From positions 1,303,829,519 through 1,303,893,518 of the forward strand of contig CM066033.1 in NCBI GenBank assembly GCA_033557465.1: a DNA stretch of 64,000 bases, written 5' to 3'. This DNA is from Ichthyophis bannanicus (lineage: Eukaryota; Chordata; Amphibia; Gymnophiona; Ichthyophiidae). Below are positions 39,495-51,360 of this stretch, in pieces. The position numbers and the translations under genes are program-made. The notes beneath the pieces were generated by a model. It made no database searches and was not told the DNA's origin. It saw only the letters and a program-made list of their open reading frames with translations. How positions within the stretch are numbered: the first letter of the stretch is position 1; each line of letters starts with the position of its first letter.

Positions 39495-40548
39495 AGCATA
39501 TGCTTCAGTGCTCTGCTCAACTGCTTCAATGACATATCGGAAAGGCTCAACTCTGTTAACTTCTCAGTCAACCTGAAGAAAACAGAAGTACTCTTCATCA
39601 CTAGGAACAAAGCATTCAACCCTCCCAGGCATATACACGTAAACAATTCTTCCCTCGAACTAAAAAAGGAAATTAAGTACCTTGGAATTTACATCGACCA
39701 AAACCTCGACCTCAACAAACACATACACATGACTACTCGTGCAATTTAAAATAAAAACAGAATGATCCAACATCCGAGACCTTTCCTCTCTCATACCGAC
39801 TTCCGATCAGTAGCACAGGCTCTCATATGCCCACACTTTGACTACAGCAAAAGCATTCTACAAGGGCTGCCCAAAAAAAACCATAAAGCCCTCACAACAT
39901 GCTCAAAATACAGTTGCGCGCACAATAATGAAAGGTGAAAGATCAGATCACTTAACACCCATCTTGTTCCACCTCCACTGGCTCCCATAGCTCCTACATA
40001 CCTCAGCACAACGATAAACTTGAAGCAACACACAAGAACTAAACTAGATAATTTGAAAAACATACTAAACACTCCAAAAAATGTCAGAAAAGCAAATCAA
40101 TCCACAAACAGGGCATTCTCATTCTATTCCCTAGACCTGTGGAACAATCTACCCAACTCTTTAAGAGAAATCAAAGACTTAACACGATTCAGAAAACATC
40201 TCAAAACATTCATCTTTGCAGACTACTACCAATGTGAACAATCCACTGTAGACACCTAATCAAACAACTAATCAATCATGATCAACATTTCCATGGACCT
40301 TCCTGTTACAAGTGACTGCAGTTACATTACATACCTCATATGATACATTAAATCAACATGTCGCTACCATATATACCACATGTAAATATTTAAAGCAATG
40401 TAAATAATCAAAGCAACATTATTGTTATTGTTATTTGTAACTGTTACCTATATCTGTTCTCTGTAAATTGCTCTGCAGTAATTTGAAATGTTCTTTGTAA
40501 ACCGCTTTGATTACCTAGATATAGCGGTATATAAAACAAATAAAATAA
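39495..40548 (+). mobile_element. L2-like LINE, C-terminal RT and tail
   Basis: Protein pieces in order: NLKKTEVLFITRN near 39570, EIKYLGIYIDQNLDL near 39680, and RAFSFYSLDLWNNLPNSLR with LTRFRKHLKTFIF at 40110-40220. The tail is GTAAACCGCTTTG...TATAGCGGTATATAA with AAATAA. Several stops and frame changes. More diverged from the L2 copies at 4501 and 18420. Confidence 0.8.
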
Positions 40549-40845
40549 GGGAAGGGGTAGGGATAGAGTTGAGGAAAAGAGAGCGGAATATAATAGAAAA
40601 GGTGGGGACAGACAGAAGAAAAGGTTAAGCGATGGCAGAGTATAAGGGAAGGAGATGAGTTATAGAGGAGGAACAGAGGAGCAGGGAACGGGCATGAAAG
40701 ACTGATGCAACAAGCAATGGAGAGAGAGTGCAAGGTTGGGTAGCAAGGGAAAGAAGGGAGGGAGAATGCAAGGGTGGGTAGATGGAAAAGAGGAAGAGTG
40801 CAAGAGGGTGAGGGCAAGGAGTGAGTGCAGGACAGGAGAAAGTAC
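40549..40845. repeat. Purine-rich low-complexity tract
   Basis: The plus strand is almost entirely G and A (AGGAAGAG-like units). It produces long spurious frames on the opposite strand; I see no gene. Confidence 0.7.
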
Positions 40846-41190
40846 ACACACACACACAGATTTATTTATTTATTTGGAGAGCATTTGTATACCGCTACTT
40901 CCAGCGATCAGCAGCAGATACACACAGAGCCCCTGACACATGCACGCATGCATGTACAGATGCCCAACACATGCATCTACACACAACCTGTGTGCAAACA
41001 CAGCCCTCAACACACACTGCCAACACTCATACCCCAATGACACAAACACACACTCACATACACACAACCCCTGGTGCACACTGCCAACATATATACACGT
41101 ACTCACATGCACACACACAAAGCCCATTCCCACTATACACTGCCACACACAAAGCCCACCCCCATTACACACACACACACAGACACTTTC
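40846..41190. repeat. Degenerate (CA)n microsatellite region with a small L2 tail
   Basis: ACACAC runs alternate with CACAC-rich degenerate sequence. At 40861-40905 a minus-strand L2 tail (ATTTATTTATTTATTTGGAG then TTGTATACCGCTAC) interrupts the repeat. Confidence 0.8.
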
Positions 41191-41552
41191 ACATGCCCAT
41201 AGATAAACAGCTAAACTCTCCATGGAAATAGATATGTACATCATGCCACTGATTCAGAGATACATAAGCACCTCATATATACTCTGAATCATTAAACACA
41301 ATATATCCACCTACCCAGACACCCCAACTCAAACATCCCCTGCTACCTTACTGAGCCACATTTTACCATAGCTGTTTTCACCAAGTCCTCAACACAGACC
41401 TGCCCAAGTCTGTGAATGGAAGAAAATGGAAACACGTGATTATGTCACACACTTAAGTGTTCACTTTTCAACTATTACCATCTTTTTCTCATTTTGTCCT
41501 GACTTGTAAAAGACTGTCTAAACTTGCAAAAGCTAGTAAAAAATGCATTAAA
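41191..41552. other. Unassigned DNA
   Basis: No coding frame or repeat recognised. Confidence 0.4.
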
Positions 41553-41607
41553 TTATTGTTGTTGTTGTTAAGTGCCGTTGAGTCTGTGTCGACTCATGGC
41601 GACCCTC
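41553..41607 (-). mobile_element. RTE-type 3' tail fragment
   Basis: TTGTTGTTGTTAAGTGCCGT then TGAGTC...CGACTCATGGCGACCC. On the minus strand this ends ...GACTCAACGGCACTTAAC(AAC)n, the 3' end form I know from RTE/BovB-related repeats and SINEs in other vertebrates. Short relic. Confidence 0.55.
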
Positions 41608-41612
41608 AATTG

Positions 41613-41820
41613 TTTTTATTTATTTGTTAACCTTTATTTCTATCACTAAATAAACCTAGCAGCCTAACCACCAGAAACTGCCACATCTAACAGGTGCACC
41701 ACCTCCCCCAAACCCCTATCAGCCAACATTGTCCCCACTCTATCCAAACTCTATCCCCATTGATTCTTTCACAGATAACAGCCATGCCTTAACTTTTTTC
41801 TTAAGCAAAGGTAATGTTGC
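41613..41820 (-). mobile_element. Possible LINE remnant
   Basis: Begins TTTTTATTTATTTGTTAACC, like an inverted L2 tail, and ends near a reading KKLRHG resembling LKT motifs of L2 C-termini. Decayed; weak support. Confidence 0.35.
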
Positions 41821-42589
41821 TCTAACCTAATGTCCACTTTAGCAAGTCCATCCTCACTAGTATAAATATAGAGCTCAGACGTTTTCTTTCAGCAGTATCT
41901 TCGAAGTCAATACTTTCTATCATTACTTGCATTAAAAATGATTCCTTTTCTGTTTTCACAAGACTTCCAGGAGTGGTCGCTTGGCTCAGACATCCCCTGC
42001 TGAGGTAAGTGCTTCTGGCAAATAAACAGCCATATTTAATCCAGAGGGGAAAAGAAAAAAAAGAACCACCACCTTTTACTTCCATGACCATAAGTATACA
42101 AAACTCATCAGAGCCTGCTAGATCTCCAGCTAAAAGAGAGAAAGCTCAGTTCAGTGCATTGAGCAGTGCCTGCATCAATTCCCATTTGGCATGTTCCCAG
42201 ATATCAGTCACGGTAGTCTGTCTGCCTGCCTAGATGGGAACCCAAACATGATCAACATGTTTTCCTTTCTTCCAGCAGCCAGTGGTGAGAAGGGGCCTAA
42301 TGTGGTGGAGCAGTGTGCTGGCGTTGAATATCCCTGCGTCTGAGTTCTGCTGGCTTGTTGTGCAGGTTACTGGCGCTCGATGGAGCGAGTGTATCTCGAC
42401 CTAAAGACATCGTCGCTTTAACCGATGCTTTAGGAGCTCCCTCTTTCGCCTTACTTGTGCTTCCGGGCCAGATTCAGCGCAATCCACAAAGCTGAAACGG
42501 CAAGAAGAGGCCCTTTTCGGATGATCAGAACCAGCCGACGAGAAATGTTCTTAAAGCAGCTCTGTGAAGGGTGGCAGTAACATGAAATA
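41821..42589. other. Unassigned DNA with possible splice-site motifs
   Basis: No repeat recognised. 41941-42010 holds a pyrimidine-rich tract, AG, a 42-base open segment and GAG/GTAAGT. A second pyrimidine tract ending CTTCCAGCAG lies at 42258-42281. There is not enough to call a gene. Confidence 0.35.
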
Positions 42590-44506
42590 CAAGAGATCAC
42601 AGAGAGAGGAAGACAGGCATCTATATTTGGAAAACCTTAGAGAAGCTAGCAAAGTAATCAGGAAAGCAAAAGATTCAAAAAGAGGAGGAAAGAACCAATG
42701 CAATAAAATGGGGGGATACGCCATTTTTCAGATATCTTAGTGAGAAGAGGAAAGGCAAAAGTGGTATTGTCAGACTCAAGGGTGAAGGGGAGGAATATGT
42801 AGAATCTGATGAGGATAAAGCAGAATTACTTAACAAATATTTCTGTTCTGTGTTCATTAATAAAGAACCAGGAGCAAGACCTTGGAAAACACCAACAAAC
42901 AGGAATAGAAGCGAGGGACATCTTGAACAACTTTCAGAAGACTGTGTTCGTGAGAAACTAGTTAAACTTAAATGTAGACAAAGCAATGGGACCAGATGGG
43001 ATACATCAGAGAATAGTGAGAGAACTTGGGGACGTTCTAACAGCTCCACTGACTGACCTTTTCAATGCCTTGTTGGAGTCAGGAGTGGTGCCAGAGGACT
43101 GGAGAGAGGCACATGTGGTCACTTTACACAAAAGCGGAAATAAGGATGTGGTTGAAAACTACAGGCAGGTTAGTTTAACCTTGGTGGTGAGTAAATTATT
43201 TGAAGCACTGCTGAAAGAGAAAATAGTGAGGTTTCTGGAGTCCAACGGATTACTGGATACGAGGCAGCATGGATTCACCAGAGGCAGGTCTTCTCAGAGA
43301 AATCTGATTGATTTCTTTGACTGGGTGACCAGGGAGTTGGACCGAAGGAGAGCCCGAGATGTGGTGCATTTAGATTTCAGTAAAGCCTTTGACACTGTTT
43401 CGCAAAGGCGACTTATAAACAAGCTGAGTATCCTAGGGATGGACCCTAAAGTTACTGCTTGGGTTAGAAATTAGTTGAATGGGAGCGACAAAGGGTACAG
43501 GTAAATGGATCTCACTCTGAGGAAAAAGAGGTTACCAGTTGTGTGTCACAGGGATCTGTCCTTGGTCCGACTCTTTTTAACATCTTTGTTAGTGATATTA
43601 CGGAAGGGCTGTCGGGTAAGGTTTGCCTCTTTGTGGCTGATACCAAAATCTACAATAGATTAGACACCCAGGAAGGTATAGATAAAATGAGGCGGGATCT
43701 CGCTACGCTTGAAGAATGGTCTAGAATTTGGCAGCTGAGATTTAATGTTAAAAAAATTGCTGTCTTGCATTTGGGCTGCAGCAATCCAAGGGAGCAATAT
43801 GGTATAGGGGGTGAAATACTTCTGTTCACAAAAGAAGAGCGGGATCTAAGCGTGATTGTGTCTGATGATCTTAAAGTAGCTAAACAAGTAGAAAAGGCAA
43901 CAACAAAAGCTAGAAGGATGCTTGGGTGCACGGGGAGAGGATTGGCCAGCAGAAGAAAGGAGGTGTTATTGCCTCTGTATTAGTCTTTGGTGCGACCCAT
44001 TTGGAGTAGTGTGTGCAATTCTGCAGACCATACCTTCAAAAGGATATAAACAGGTTGGGGTCAGTACAGTGGGTGGCTACTAAAATGGTTATCTTCATTA
44101 TAAAGCATATGAGGACAGACGTAAGGATCTTAATATGTATACTTTAGAGGAAAGGCGGGATGGAGGTGATATGATTGAGATGTTTAAATACCTCCGTGCA
44201 TAAATGCACAGGAGAGCCTCTTTTGATGGAAAGCAAGCTCTGCTACGAGGAGACATAGGATGAGGGTGAAAGGGGATAGACTCAGGAGTAATATGCGGAA
44301 ATATTTCTTTACAGAAAGAGTGGTAGATCCGTGGAATAGTCTCCCAGTGGAGATGGTAGAGATAAGGACAGTATCTGAATGCAAAAATGCATAGGACAAA
44401 CACAGAGGATCTCTAAATGAAAAAAGGGGATGATTATAGTAATTGATATGGAAGGGCAGATTAGATAAGCCATGCGGTCTTTTCCTGCTGTCATGTTTCT
44501 ATGTAT
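42590..44506 (+). mobile_element. Second CR1 lineage, 5'-truncated
   Basis: RT-coding sequence followed by the CR1-type 3' end GCGGTCTTTTCCTGCTGTCA then TGTTTCTATG near 44474-44503. Its protein differs clearly from the CR1 at 16516 and 24774. Stops and frame changes throughout indicate age. Confidence 0.8.
42640..44400 (+). pseudogene. CR1 reverse transcriptase (several frames)
   Basis: Pieces: TPFFRYLSEKRKGKSGIVRL and ELLNKYFCSVF before 42860. The frame 42986-43474 has MGPDGIHQRIVRELGDVL, GVVPEDWREAHVVTLHK, NYRQVSLTLVVSKLFE, TRQHGFTRGRSSQRNLIDF and HLDFSKAFDTVSQRRL (catalytic Asp). The frame 43543-43983 has SQGSVLGPTLFNIFVSDI, then VADTKIYN where the catalytic F/YADD should be, so the first Asp of the pair is kept and the second is changed to Thr. 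C-terminal pieces follow to 44400. Confidence 0.82.
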
Positions 44507-45480
44507 TTTGCATAGGCAATGGAATGCAGACTATTCTGGACTATACTGCAATGCACTTTTGGAATGGGCCCAAGCCTGATCTAGGGCCTATTATCAGTGC
44601 ACGGAAGGGAGATCAGTCTTATGCCCAAGGCCTTGACAGAGAGAGAGAACACAGTAGCAGTGGTTAGAGTAAACAACAACTTATTACTGGACTGTGATAC
44701 AGAGGATGGGCAAGTCAGTCTGAGTGGCCATATCTCACTAGTTGCGACCGAAGGTGTTCCTTTCTGTAGAAGGAGGAAGGCATGTCAGAAGGGCATAGTA
44801 CTTCCAGAGAGAACAGGAACCACTACTGGTGATTTTTCTGAATTTAATGAGTCATCCAAGGCACTAAACATTTGCCGGCTATTGTAAGGAGGAATAGCAC
44901 TTGATTAAAAGCATCATCAGTGACTGGAAGCATATCCAGCCACAGCGAAGGACCTAGTACCTCTGGGAAACTTAGTGGGGTTCACTCCGACAAACTGTTC
45001 AATCACAGAGAGGAGTAGCTTCATTGGAAAACAACTGCAACCCTTCTAAACAAGCCACATTGGGTAAATATCTGAGGCAAAGAGGAAAGTCAGTCCAGCA
45101 TCTAGTATCCAGATCAGCCATGATCCTTCAGCACCTCATCTGGCTTGATTAAAGCTATCTGACCTCAACACAGAGGCGAGACAAAGGAGCGAGACCAGCA
45201 GACCAACTTAATCTAGATGAACCTTTAGCAATCCAAGACATGACAAATGAATCACACTACTATTTATCTGGACTATACCTTGTGCCATGAGTTAAAAGAC
45301 TCCGCCTGTACCATACATTGACCTTATTACTGTGGATATTTGCATTAAATTAATTAAAAGGACAGTCTCTTGCATTTGTCCATGCAGCACTGCCTATGCC
45401 ATTGTGCTGCAGGATTGATCATTCTTTCCGCTTAGTACTAGTAATACTGTTAGATAGTTCTTATATTAATTCTTCTGCTT
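44507..45480. other. Unassigned DNA with a 96-codon open frame
   Basis: The frame 44597-44887 encodes a 96-residue sequence I do not recognise (contains LLLDCDTEDGQVSLSGHISL). Nothing else stands out. The next segment begins with a 14-C run at 45481. Confidence 0.3.
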
Positions 45481-45510
45481 CCCCCCCCCCCCCCCATCTC
45501 TTCTCTTCTC

Positions 45511-46510
45511 ATGGCTCCACATTATTTTTTCTTTTTCGTTTTGCCACTCCCTAACCTTCTTTCCTCATACCAACTTCCTCATACCCCCCTCCTTATTACC
45601 CTCTCTCTTCTCTGCTTATCTCTTCCCCAATCTTGTCTTCCTACCTTTCTTCAGCTCTTGAACTCCACCTTTTTCTTCCTTTCATCCATCCCTCTCCCTC
45701 CTCTCTTAAAATACCTTATCCTTGTTTCCACCGTTCCGTCTCCTCTGTGCCTCGCACTCTTCTCCTCTGCCTCCTTCTTTCTTCTGATGACACTGATCCT
45801 AACCCTGGTCTCCCCTAGACTATTCTCTCACATTCATTCTCTCTCAACCATTCTAATCTCATCTATATTCCTCTCCTCTCTCCCTTTCTCTTGTGCATTA
45901 TGGAATGCACCTTCCATTTCTAATAAACTCCCCTTTACTCATGATCTTTTCTTTTCTAACTCCTTCAGTCTTCTAGTTCTTACTGAAACCTGGCTCCTCC
46001 CTGACGACACTGCTTCAGTTTCTGCCCTCTGTTACAGTGGATACCAGTTTTCCCACACTCATCATGCCACTGGCCATGGTGGTGATGTTGGGCTTCTGCT
46101 TTCTCCTTCCTGCCAATTCCAACCCCTCCTATCTTTGTCTCACTCCTTTTCCTCCTTCAAAGTCCATTCCATCCACCTATTTAATCCATTACCTCTCCAC
46201 ATAGCTGCTATTTATAGACCCCCCTGATAAGTCCACCTCTACCTTTCTCACTGACTGACTCCTGACTTTCCCTATTTCTAGATTCTTCTTCCCCCTTGCT
46301 CATTCTTGGCGACTTCAATATTCATATTGATAACCCTTCTGACCCCTATGCTTCAAACTCCTTTCCCTTACCTCCTCTTTCAATTTCCAACTTTGCTCTT
46401 CTGCTCCTACTTATCAGCGTGGTTACTGCTTTGACTTGGTTTTCTTCTCTAACTGTTTACCCTCCAGTTTCTATACCTGTTCTTCCTTATCTGTTCATCA
46501 CCACCTAAGT
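45511..46510 (+). pseudogene. Maui-type L2 endonuclease
   Basis: Near 45970-46230 the frame reads LVLTETWLLPDDTASVSAL, then GYQFSHTHHATGHGGDVGLL and HIAAIYRPP. 46296 onward reads LILGDFNIHIDNPSD. These are the E and D/N-containing motifs of the AP-type endonuclease in L2/Maui elements. A frame change separates them. Confidence 0.78.
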
Positions 46511-46630
46511 TTCACCCTTCATCACTCCCCACCTCAAACCTGCTCTCTCTCCTCCTACCTTTTTAGGAATCTTCATGCTATTGATCCATTGGCTCTTTCC
46601 ACTATCATCTCATCACCTCTTTCTTCCACT

Positions 46631-46815
46631 ATTTATTTATTTATTTATTTATTTACAGTCTCTTATATACCGCACTATTCAGCATCAGCGCGGTTTACAT
46701 GGAACAGAAATGCTCAGTACAGTTAACACGTATGAGTTTACAGATAACAGGGCAAATAACTTGGATAACAGGGGTAACTATTTACAAAACTTACTACATA
46801 AACTTGGATAACAGT
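46631..46815 (-). mobile_element. L2 tail (minus strand) inside the Maui-type L2
   Basis: (ATTT)n at 46631, then TATACCGCACTATTCAGCAT and AGCGCGGTTTACATGG, the inverted hairpin of the L2 type seen at 18420-20430, followed by about 110 bp of its 3' UTR. Confidence 0.75.
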
Positions 46816-46829
46816 GGTAAACTTTTCTA

Positions 46830-48303
46830 AATCTGTTGAAGAGGCTATAATTTCCTATAATTCAGCCCTCTCCTCTGCTCTAGATACTCTTGCTCCACCC
46901 ATCCCACATTCTGTGAGATGCACTACACCCCAGCCCTGGTTGTCCTCAACTACCAGCTATCTCCACTCCTCTGCCTGCTCAGCTGAGCACATTTGGCTCA
47001 AATCTCGCTCCCTTTCCAACTTTCTTCACTTCAAATTCATGCTTACCTCTTTCCAGTCAGCCTTAGCACTTTCCAAGCAAAACTACTATATCTACTTGAC
47101 TAATTCTCTTGTCACTGACCCCCGCCGTCTTTTCTCTACTCTTAAATCTCTCCTCAAGGCGCCTCCCCCTCCAACCCCCCTTCTCTTCTGCCCAAACCCT
47201 AGTTGACTTTTTCCATAACAAAATCCACAAGATTACTCTCCAGTTACCCACTAGAACAACTTCATCCCCTCTTCCCCCACCTCAATACCAACTTTTCCCA
47301 TCAATCTCTGTTATCCTTTCATCCTTTCCCATAATCTCTGAAGATGAAACCTCTCATCTTCTTTCCTCCTCCAAACTTACTACTTGCTCTTCTAATCCTA
47401 TCCCCACCCATATCCTTAACTCCATTTCCTCCTCTCTCATCCCTTCCATCTCACATATTCTCAACCTCTCACGCTCCACTGCTACTGTCCCTGCAGCCTT
47501 CAAGAATGCTGTGGTCACATCCCTACTCAAGAAACCTTCTTTTGATCTTAGCTCTCCTTCTAATTATCATCCCAACTCCCTTCTTCCCTTTGTTTCCAAA
47601 CTTCTTGAACGCACAGTCCTCCACTGTTGTCTTGAATTTCTTTCCTCTCAAGCTCTTCTTGATCTTCTTCAGTCTGGCTTTTGCCCCTTACATTCTATTG
47701 AAACAGCACTTGCCAAAGTCTCCAGTGATTTGTTCCTGGCTAGATCTATCCTTATCCTTGACCTTTCTGATGCTTTTGATAATGTGTCAAAAAGAAGGTG
47801 GTGGTCCAACGGTATCTTCACTTGGTTTTAGGGGCTCTGTTCTGTCCTGGTTCTCTTCTCATCTGTACCATTGCTCTTTCAGTGATTGTTCTGGTGGTTC
47901 CTCCCCAGCTTCTATCCCACTTTCAGTTATGTACCCCAAGGGTCTGTTCTGAGCCCTCTCCTTTTCTCTCTCTACACCAAGTCCCTTGGTGCTCTCATCT
48001 CCTTCCATGGATTTTAGTATCATTTTTATGCTGATGATTCTCAGATCTATCTTTCTCCAACACGCCAGACCCGTATCTTTGCCTCTCTCTCTCTGACATC
48101 ACCATCTGGATGTCTCACCGCCATTTGAAATAAACATGGACAAAACCAAACTTCCTATTTTTCCCCCTAAACCTTCCTCTCCCCTTCCTCCACCTCTGTT
48201 GATAACACTCTTCTACTTCCTGTTTTCTCAGCCTGCAAACTTGGTGTCATTTTTGACTCCTCCCTTTCCTTCTCACATATCCAACAGAAAGCTAAAACAT
48301 GTC
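46830..48303 (+). pseudogene. Maui-type L2 reverse transcriptase
   Basis: 47109-47831 carries DPRRLFSTLKSLL-like start, SSNPIPTHILNSISSSLIPS, AAFKNAVVTSLLKKPSFDLS, LLPFVSKLLERTVLH, LLDLLQSGFCPLHSIETAL and LILDLSDAFDNVSK (catalytic Asp). Later, GVIFDSSLSFSSHIQ-like residues appear near 48240-48290 in another frame. The YADD region near 48020 reads FYADDSQIYLS with frame changes on either side. Confidence 0.75.
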
Positions 48304-48590
48304 AGGCCTGATATTCATCTAGGCAGGGCTAACCACCGTAGCTGCTTAGCCCTAGATGCCAACCCGTTAACCCCGGATATTCACTTCCGTGGCAGTTAGC
48401 AGTGGTCCCCGTCTCTGCTCCGCCTTGGAACACCCCAATGCTAGCCGGATAGCATAAGGGCACGTAGAAGACTTAGTTGGGGATATTCAATGGCACTACC
48501 TGTGTAAGTGCCGTCAAATATCCAATTAGCAGGCATTTACATGATTAACTGGCTGTTAACCATGTAAATGCCCTTTGAATATCAAGCCCA
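48304..48590. mobile_element. MITE with GGCCTGATATTCA-type inverted ends
   Basis: Starts AGGCCTGATATTCATC and ends CTTTGAATATCAAGCCC, an imperfect terminal inverted repeat of about 14 bp. GATATTCA or its complement recurs inside at about 48377, 48481 and 48518. No coding frame; superfamily not assigned. Confidence 0.6.
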
Positions 48591-49611
48591 TCGTTTCTTT
48601 CTGTTTCTTATGAAAAGGATCCCAAGAACATGAGAGCAGTAACATTTTCACCCATAATGTGAATTTCTTTTGTCGGAAGTGCCGTGAAAGAGGAGAGGGG
48701 AACTACTCCACCATAAGCAGCGATTCCTTTTTAATCATTATTTTATTGTATTTAGCTCGTTAAAATGAAGTGCTGCTGGAATGAAACAAGCAAAATGGGA
48801 ATTCTCCAAGACATGCCACGTTTCAAGCCCCACCACGGGCCCTGCCTTAAGTTTTTGCAGGATCCCCAAAATTGAAATGTCCAGCACTTATAAGAAAAAG
48901 AAACCCCACCAGTTTTATTCAAAAATGGCATCTGACGTTTACAATGACAGAACTAGTAATCAATCAATCCATGCAAAGGGGGAATCCATTTCGAAAGGAA
49001 AGCCCTCCACCGATCAGTGACAAGGATACTAATTAGATCAACCTAGACCAATCTAACTCCAGATTTAGATTTTGGGGAACAACCATTTGCAGTTTAAAGA
49101 TCCAAAATTGTTCTCTCCTCTGAAAACGGTATATCCGATTTCCCCCTCTAGGATCCTCCTGGATGTGCTCGATCACCCCCACTGTAATTGTTCAAAAGAA
49201 TGGCCCAACAAACATCAATGTTCAACCATAGGGGCCGATTGGGTCTCCATGCGGAGCCTGGAAGCATGTTCCGCTGAATGGATTTTTATCTATCATAATT
49301 GGCAAGGGAAAATGATAAGATATACAACTCATGTGGGGACACAATGGTACGTCAAGGGATATCAAATCAAGGTCCAAACATTGATCATGCCAAGACCCCC
49401 CCCCCCCCTGTAAAGTTGATTTGCAATAACAGCAAGCTCCACAAGCATAATGGCCTGGATATGGATGAAAGGGAAGGGGGCAATCCCTTGGTGAAAACAA
49501 ATGAACCATTTTGACTCGAAAATTGGCCCATCTTGAGAAGGCCAGCATGAGTGGTTTTTGGAAACAATTACGTAAACCCAAAATGTGCCATTGTTGATGG
49601 AAAAGACAGGT
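48591..49611. other. Unassigned DNA containing an unrecognised 113-codon frame
   Basis: The frame 49072-49413 (starts MGNNHLQFKDPKLFSPLK; Cys at HCNCSKEW, HQCS and EACSAEW) does not match a family I recognise. It could be a decayed host exon, or part of an unidentified repeat. A 13-C run lies at 49396-49408. Confidence 0.35.
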
Positions 49612-49851
49612 AAAGCATAGTTACTCAACTGTAACAGGTGATCTCCGGGAACAGCAGGAATTTAGTCCTCACATATGGGTATCGTCGGTACAGACGGAGC
49701 CTGCGCGGGAACGCTCCCAGCGTCCAATTAGAACGCTTTTGGGAGCATCCCACAGCGCCTGCGTGCTGCCTTCCCGCCTTTCCCAACTGCCTCTCTCCAG
49801 TTGAGTTCTAGAGATGAGACAAAGAGAGAGAGCAAGGGAAAGGAAAGGAAA
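49612..49851 (-). mobile_element. DIRS-6, left ITR segment (subfamily A), before the DIRS-5 insertion
   Basis: Starts AAAGCATAGTTACTCAACTG, continues GGTATCGTCGGTACAGACGG and GCTGCCTTCCCGCCTTTCCC, as in DIRS-3 at 9563-9790. It breaks in a GAGAGAG/GGAAAGG purine stretch and resumes at 55622. Confidence 0.85.
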
Positions 49852-50117
49852 GAGTAGTTACTCACCTGTAACAGGTGTTCTCCAGGAGCAGCAGGAATCA
49901 GTCCTCACATATGAGTGACACTGACGTTGATGGAGCCCTTGCGGAGCATTTCCCCAGCTTTCCAAGAAAGCCTTTGGGAATGCAGGCACGCATGCGCGGT
50001 TCCCTTCCCGCCTAAAGGTGCCATCTTGCTCAGTCTAATGACATAGCTAAAAACAGCACACAAAAATGTAAAAATAAACTATGTACAACTGCAACTAACA
50101 GGGGAGGAGGGAGGGTT

Positions 50118-50215
50118 GTGAGGACTGATTCCTGCTGCTCCTGTAGAACACCTGTTACAGGTGAGTAACTACTCTTTCTCCAGGACCAAGCAGGAAGTCA
50201 GTCCTCACATATGGG
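50118..50215. repeat. DIRS-5 internal complementary region
   Basis: TTCCTGCTGCTCCTGTAGAA to TAACTACTCT is the complement of the left end; TTCTCCAGGACCAAGCAGGA onward is the complement of the right end. Implied circle junction: CCTGGAGAAAG/AGTAGTTACTC. Confidence 0.87.
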
Positions 50216-50351
50216 TGACTCCCTAGCTCTGGTCTACCAAGGAACCCAGGCTGAACAAGAAAACTCCCTATAGTCCCAGCATCAAAGAAAGGCTTTCCAC
50301 TGACAGAACCTCCACTGGTAGCCCAACGGAGGGCTGGAGGGCAGGAGTTGC

Positions 50352-51360
50352 CTAAACCTCAAAGAGATTCCGGAGTACTGCCTGGCCAAAAGCACTGTCC
50401 CTGCGGGACTCCCTTTCCAGACAGTAATGGGCCGCAAATGTCTGGCTTGAGGACCAAGTTGCAGCCCTGCAGATGTCCACCAACGGTACAGAGCGGAGGT
50501 GAGCCACTGAGGCAGCCATTGCCCTGACACGATGGGCCGTGACCCGACCCTGCAAAGGAAGGTCAGCCGCCCTGTAAGCCCAGGTGATACAGTCAGCCAC
50601 CCAGGTGGACAAGGTACGCTTGGACAAAGCTAACCCCAAATTATTAGGGTCAAAAGATATGAAGAGCTGAGTAGCCCTTCTATGCCCCTGCGTACGGTCA
50701 AGGTAGAAGGATAAGGCCCTCCTACAGTCCAGGGTATGCAGAATTGCTTCAGCCTGGCTTGCATGAGGCCTAGGGAAGAATGTTGGAAGAACCACCTCTT
50801 GGTTAAGGTGGAAGGAGGAGACAACTTTTGGGAGGAACCTTGAATGAGTCCTAAGGACTGCCCTGTTCCTATAGAAGCGGGTGTAAGGCCTGTCAAAGAC
50901 CACGGCCTGAAGCTCACTCACTCGTCTGGCCGAGGTTAGGGCTACCAAGAAGAGTGTCTTCAAGGACAGGAAGCATAGAGGGCAAGTTGCTATCGGCTCA
51001 AAAAGTGGGCGAGTCAGTTACTGCAAGACCACATTCAACTCCCACTCAGGAGCAGGAGGATGGATTGGAGGCTTGAGCAAAAGCAAGCCTCTGAGAAAGC
51101 GGGACACCAAGGGGTGAACCGACAGAGAATGTCCTTCCACCAGTGAGTGGTAAGCTGCTAGAGCAGAGAGGTGGACCCGAACAGAATTGGACTTAAGTCC
51201 CTGATTTCATAAGTGCAGTAAGTACTGACGCACTACTGGTACAGTACAGGAGAAAGGATCCTCTGTACGTAGCTGACACCACACAGAAAACCTTTTCCAT
51301 TTGAGAGCATAGGTTTTCCTAGTGGACTGTTTCCTAGAGGCTAGGACAACCTCCTCAACT
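50352..51360 (-). pseudogene. DIRS-5 tyrosine recombinase
   Basis: 50963-50352 gives 203 open codons with TSARRVSELQAV (Arg I), FHLNQEVVLPTFF, HTLDCRRALSFYL, AHRVRAM (HxxR), AATWSSSQ (Trp) and FAAHYCL (Tyr). The C-terminal catalytic half is thus intact. The N-terminal half (RKQSTRKTYALKWKRF near 51350-51300) lies in other frames, with breaks between 50964 and 51210. Confidence 0.82.

Larger units (their letters stand above)
45490..48303 (+). mobile_element. Maui-type L2 LINE, old and pyrimidine-rich
   Basis: Endonuclease and RT of an L2/Maui-like element, strongly C+T-rich on the plus strand. An L2 tail in minus orientation interrupts it at about 46631-46815. The end is cut by a MITE at 48304. 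Frames shift repeatedly. Confidence 0.78.

Noticed and set aside
40515..40857. Several overlapping minus-strand frames of 65-112 codons rich in Ser, Leu and Pro
   Set aside because: They lie opposite a nearly pure purine tract. Low complexity removes stops by chance, and there is no conserved domain.
40820..41245. Frames of 71-136 codons rich in His and Thr, or in Cys and Val on the other strand
   Set aside because: These are translations of the degenerate (CA)n region, not genes.
42370..42500. Possible protein-coding exon with CGACCTAAAGACATCGTCGC
   Set aside because: In-frame stops and no recognisable domain; it looks like an unidentified repeat or unique spacer.
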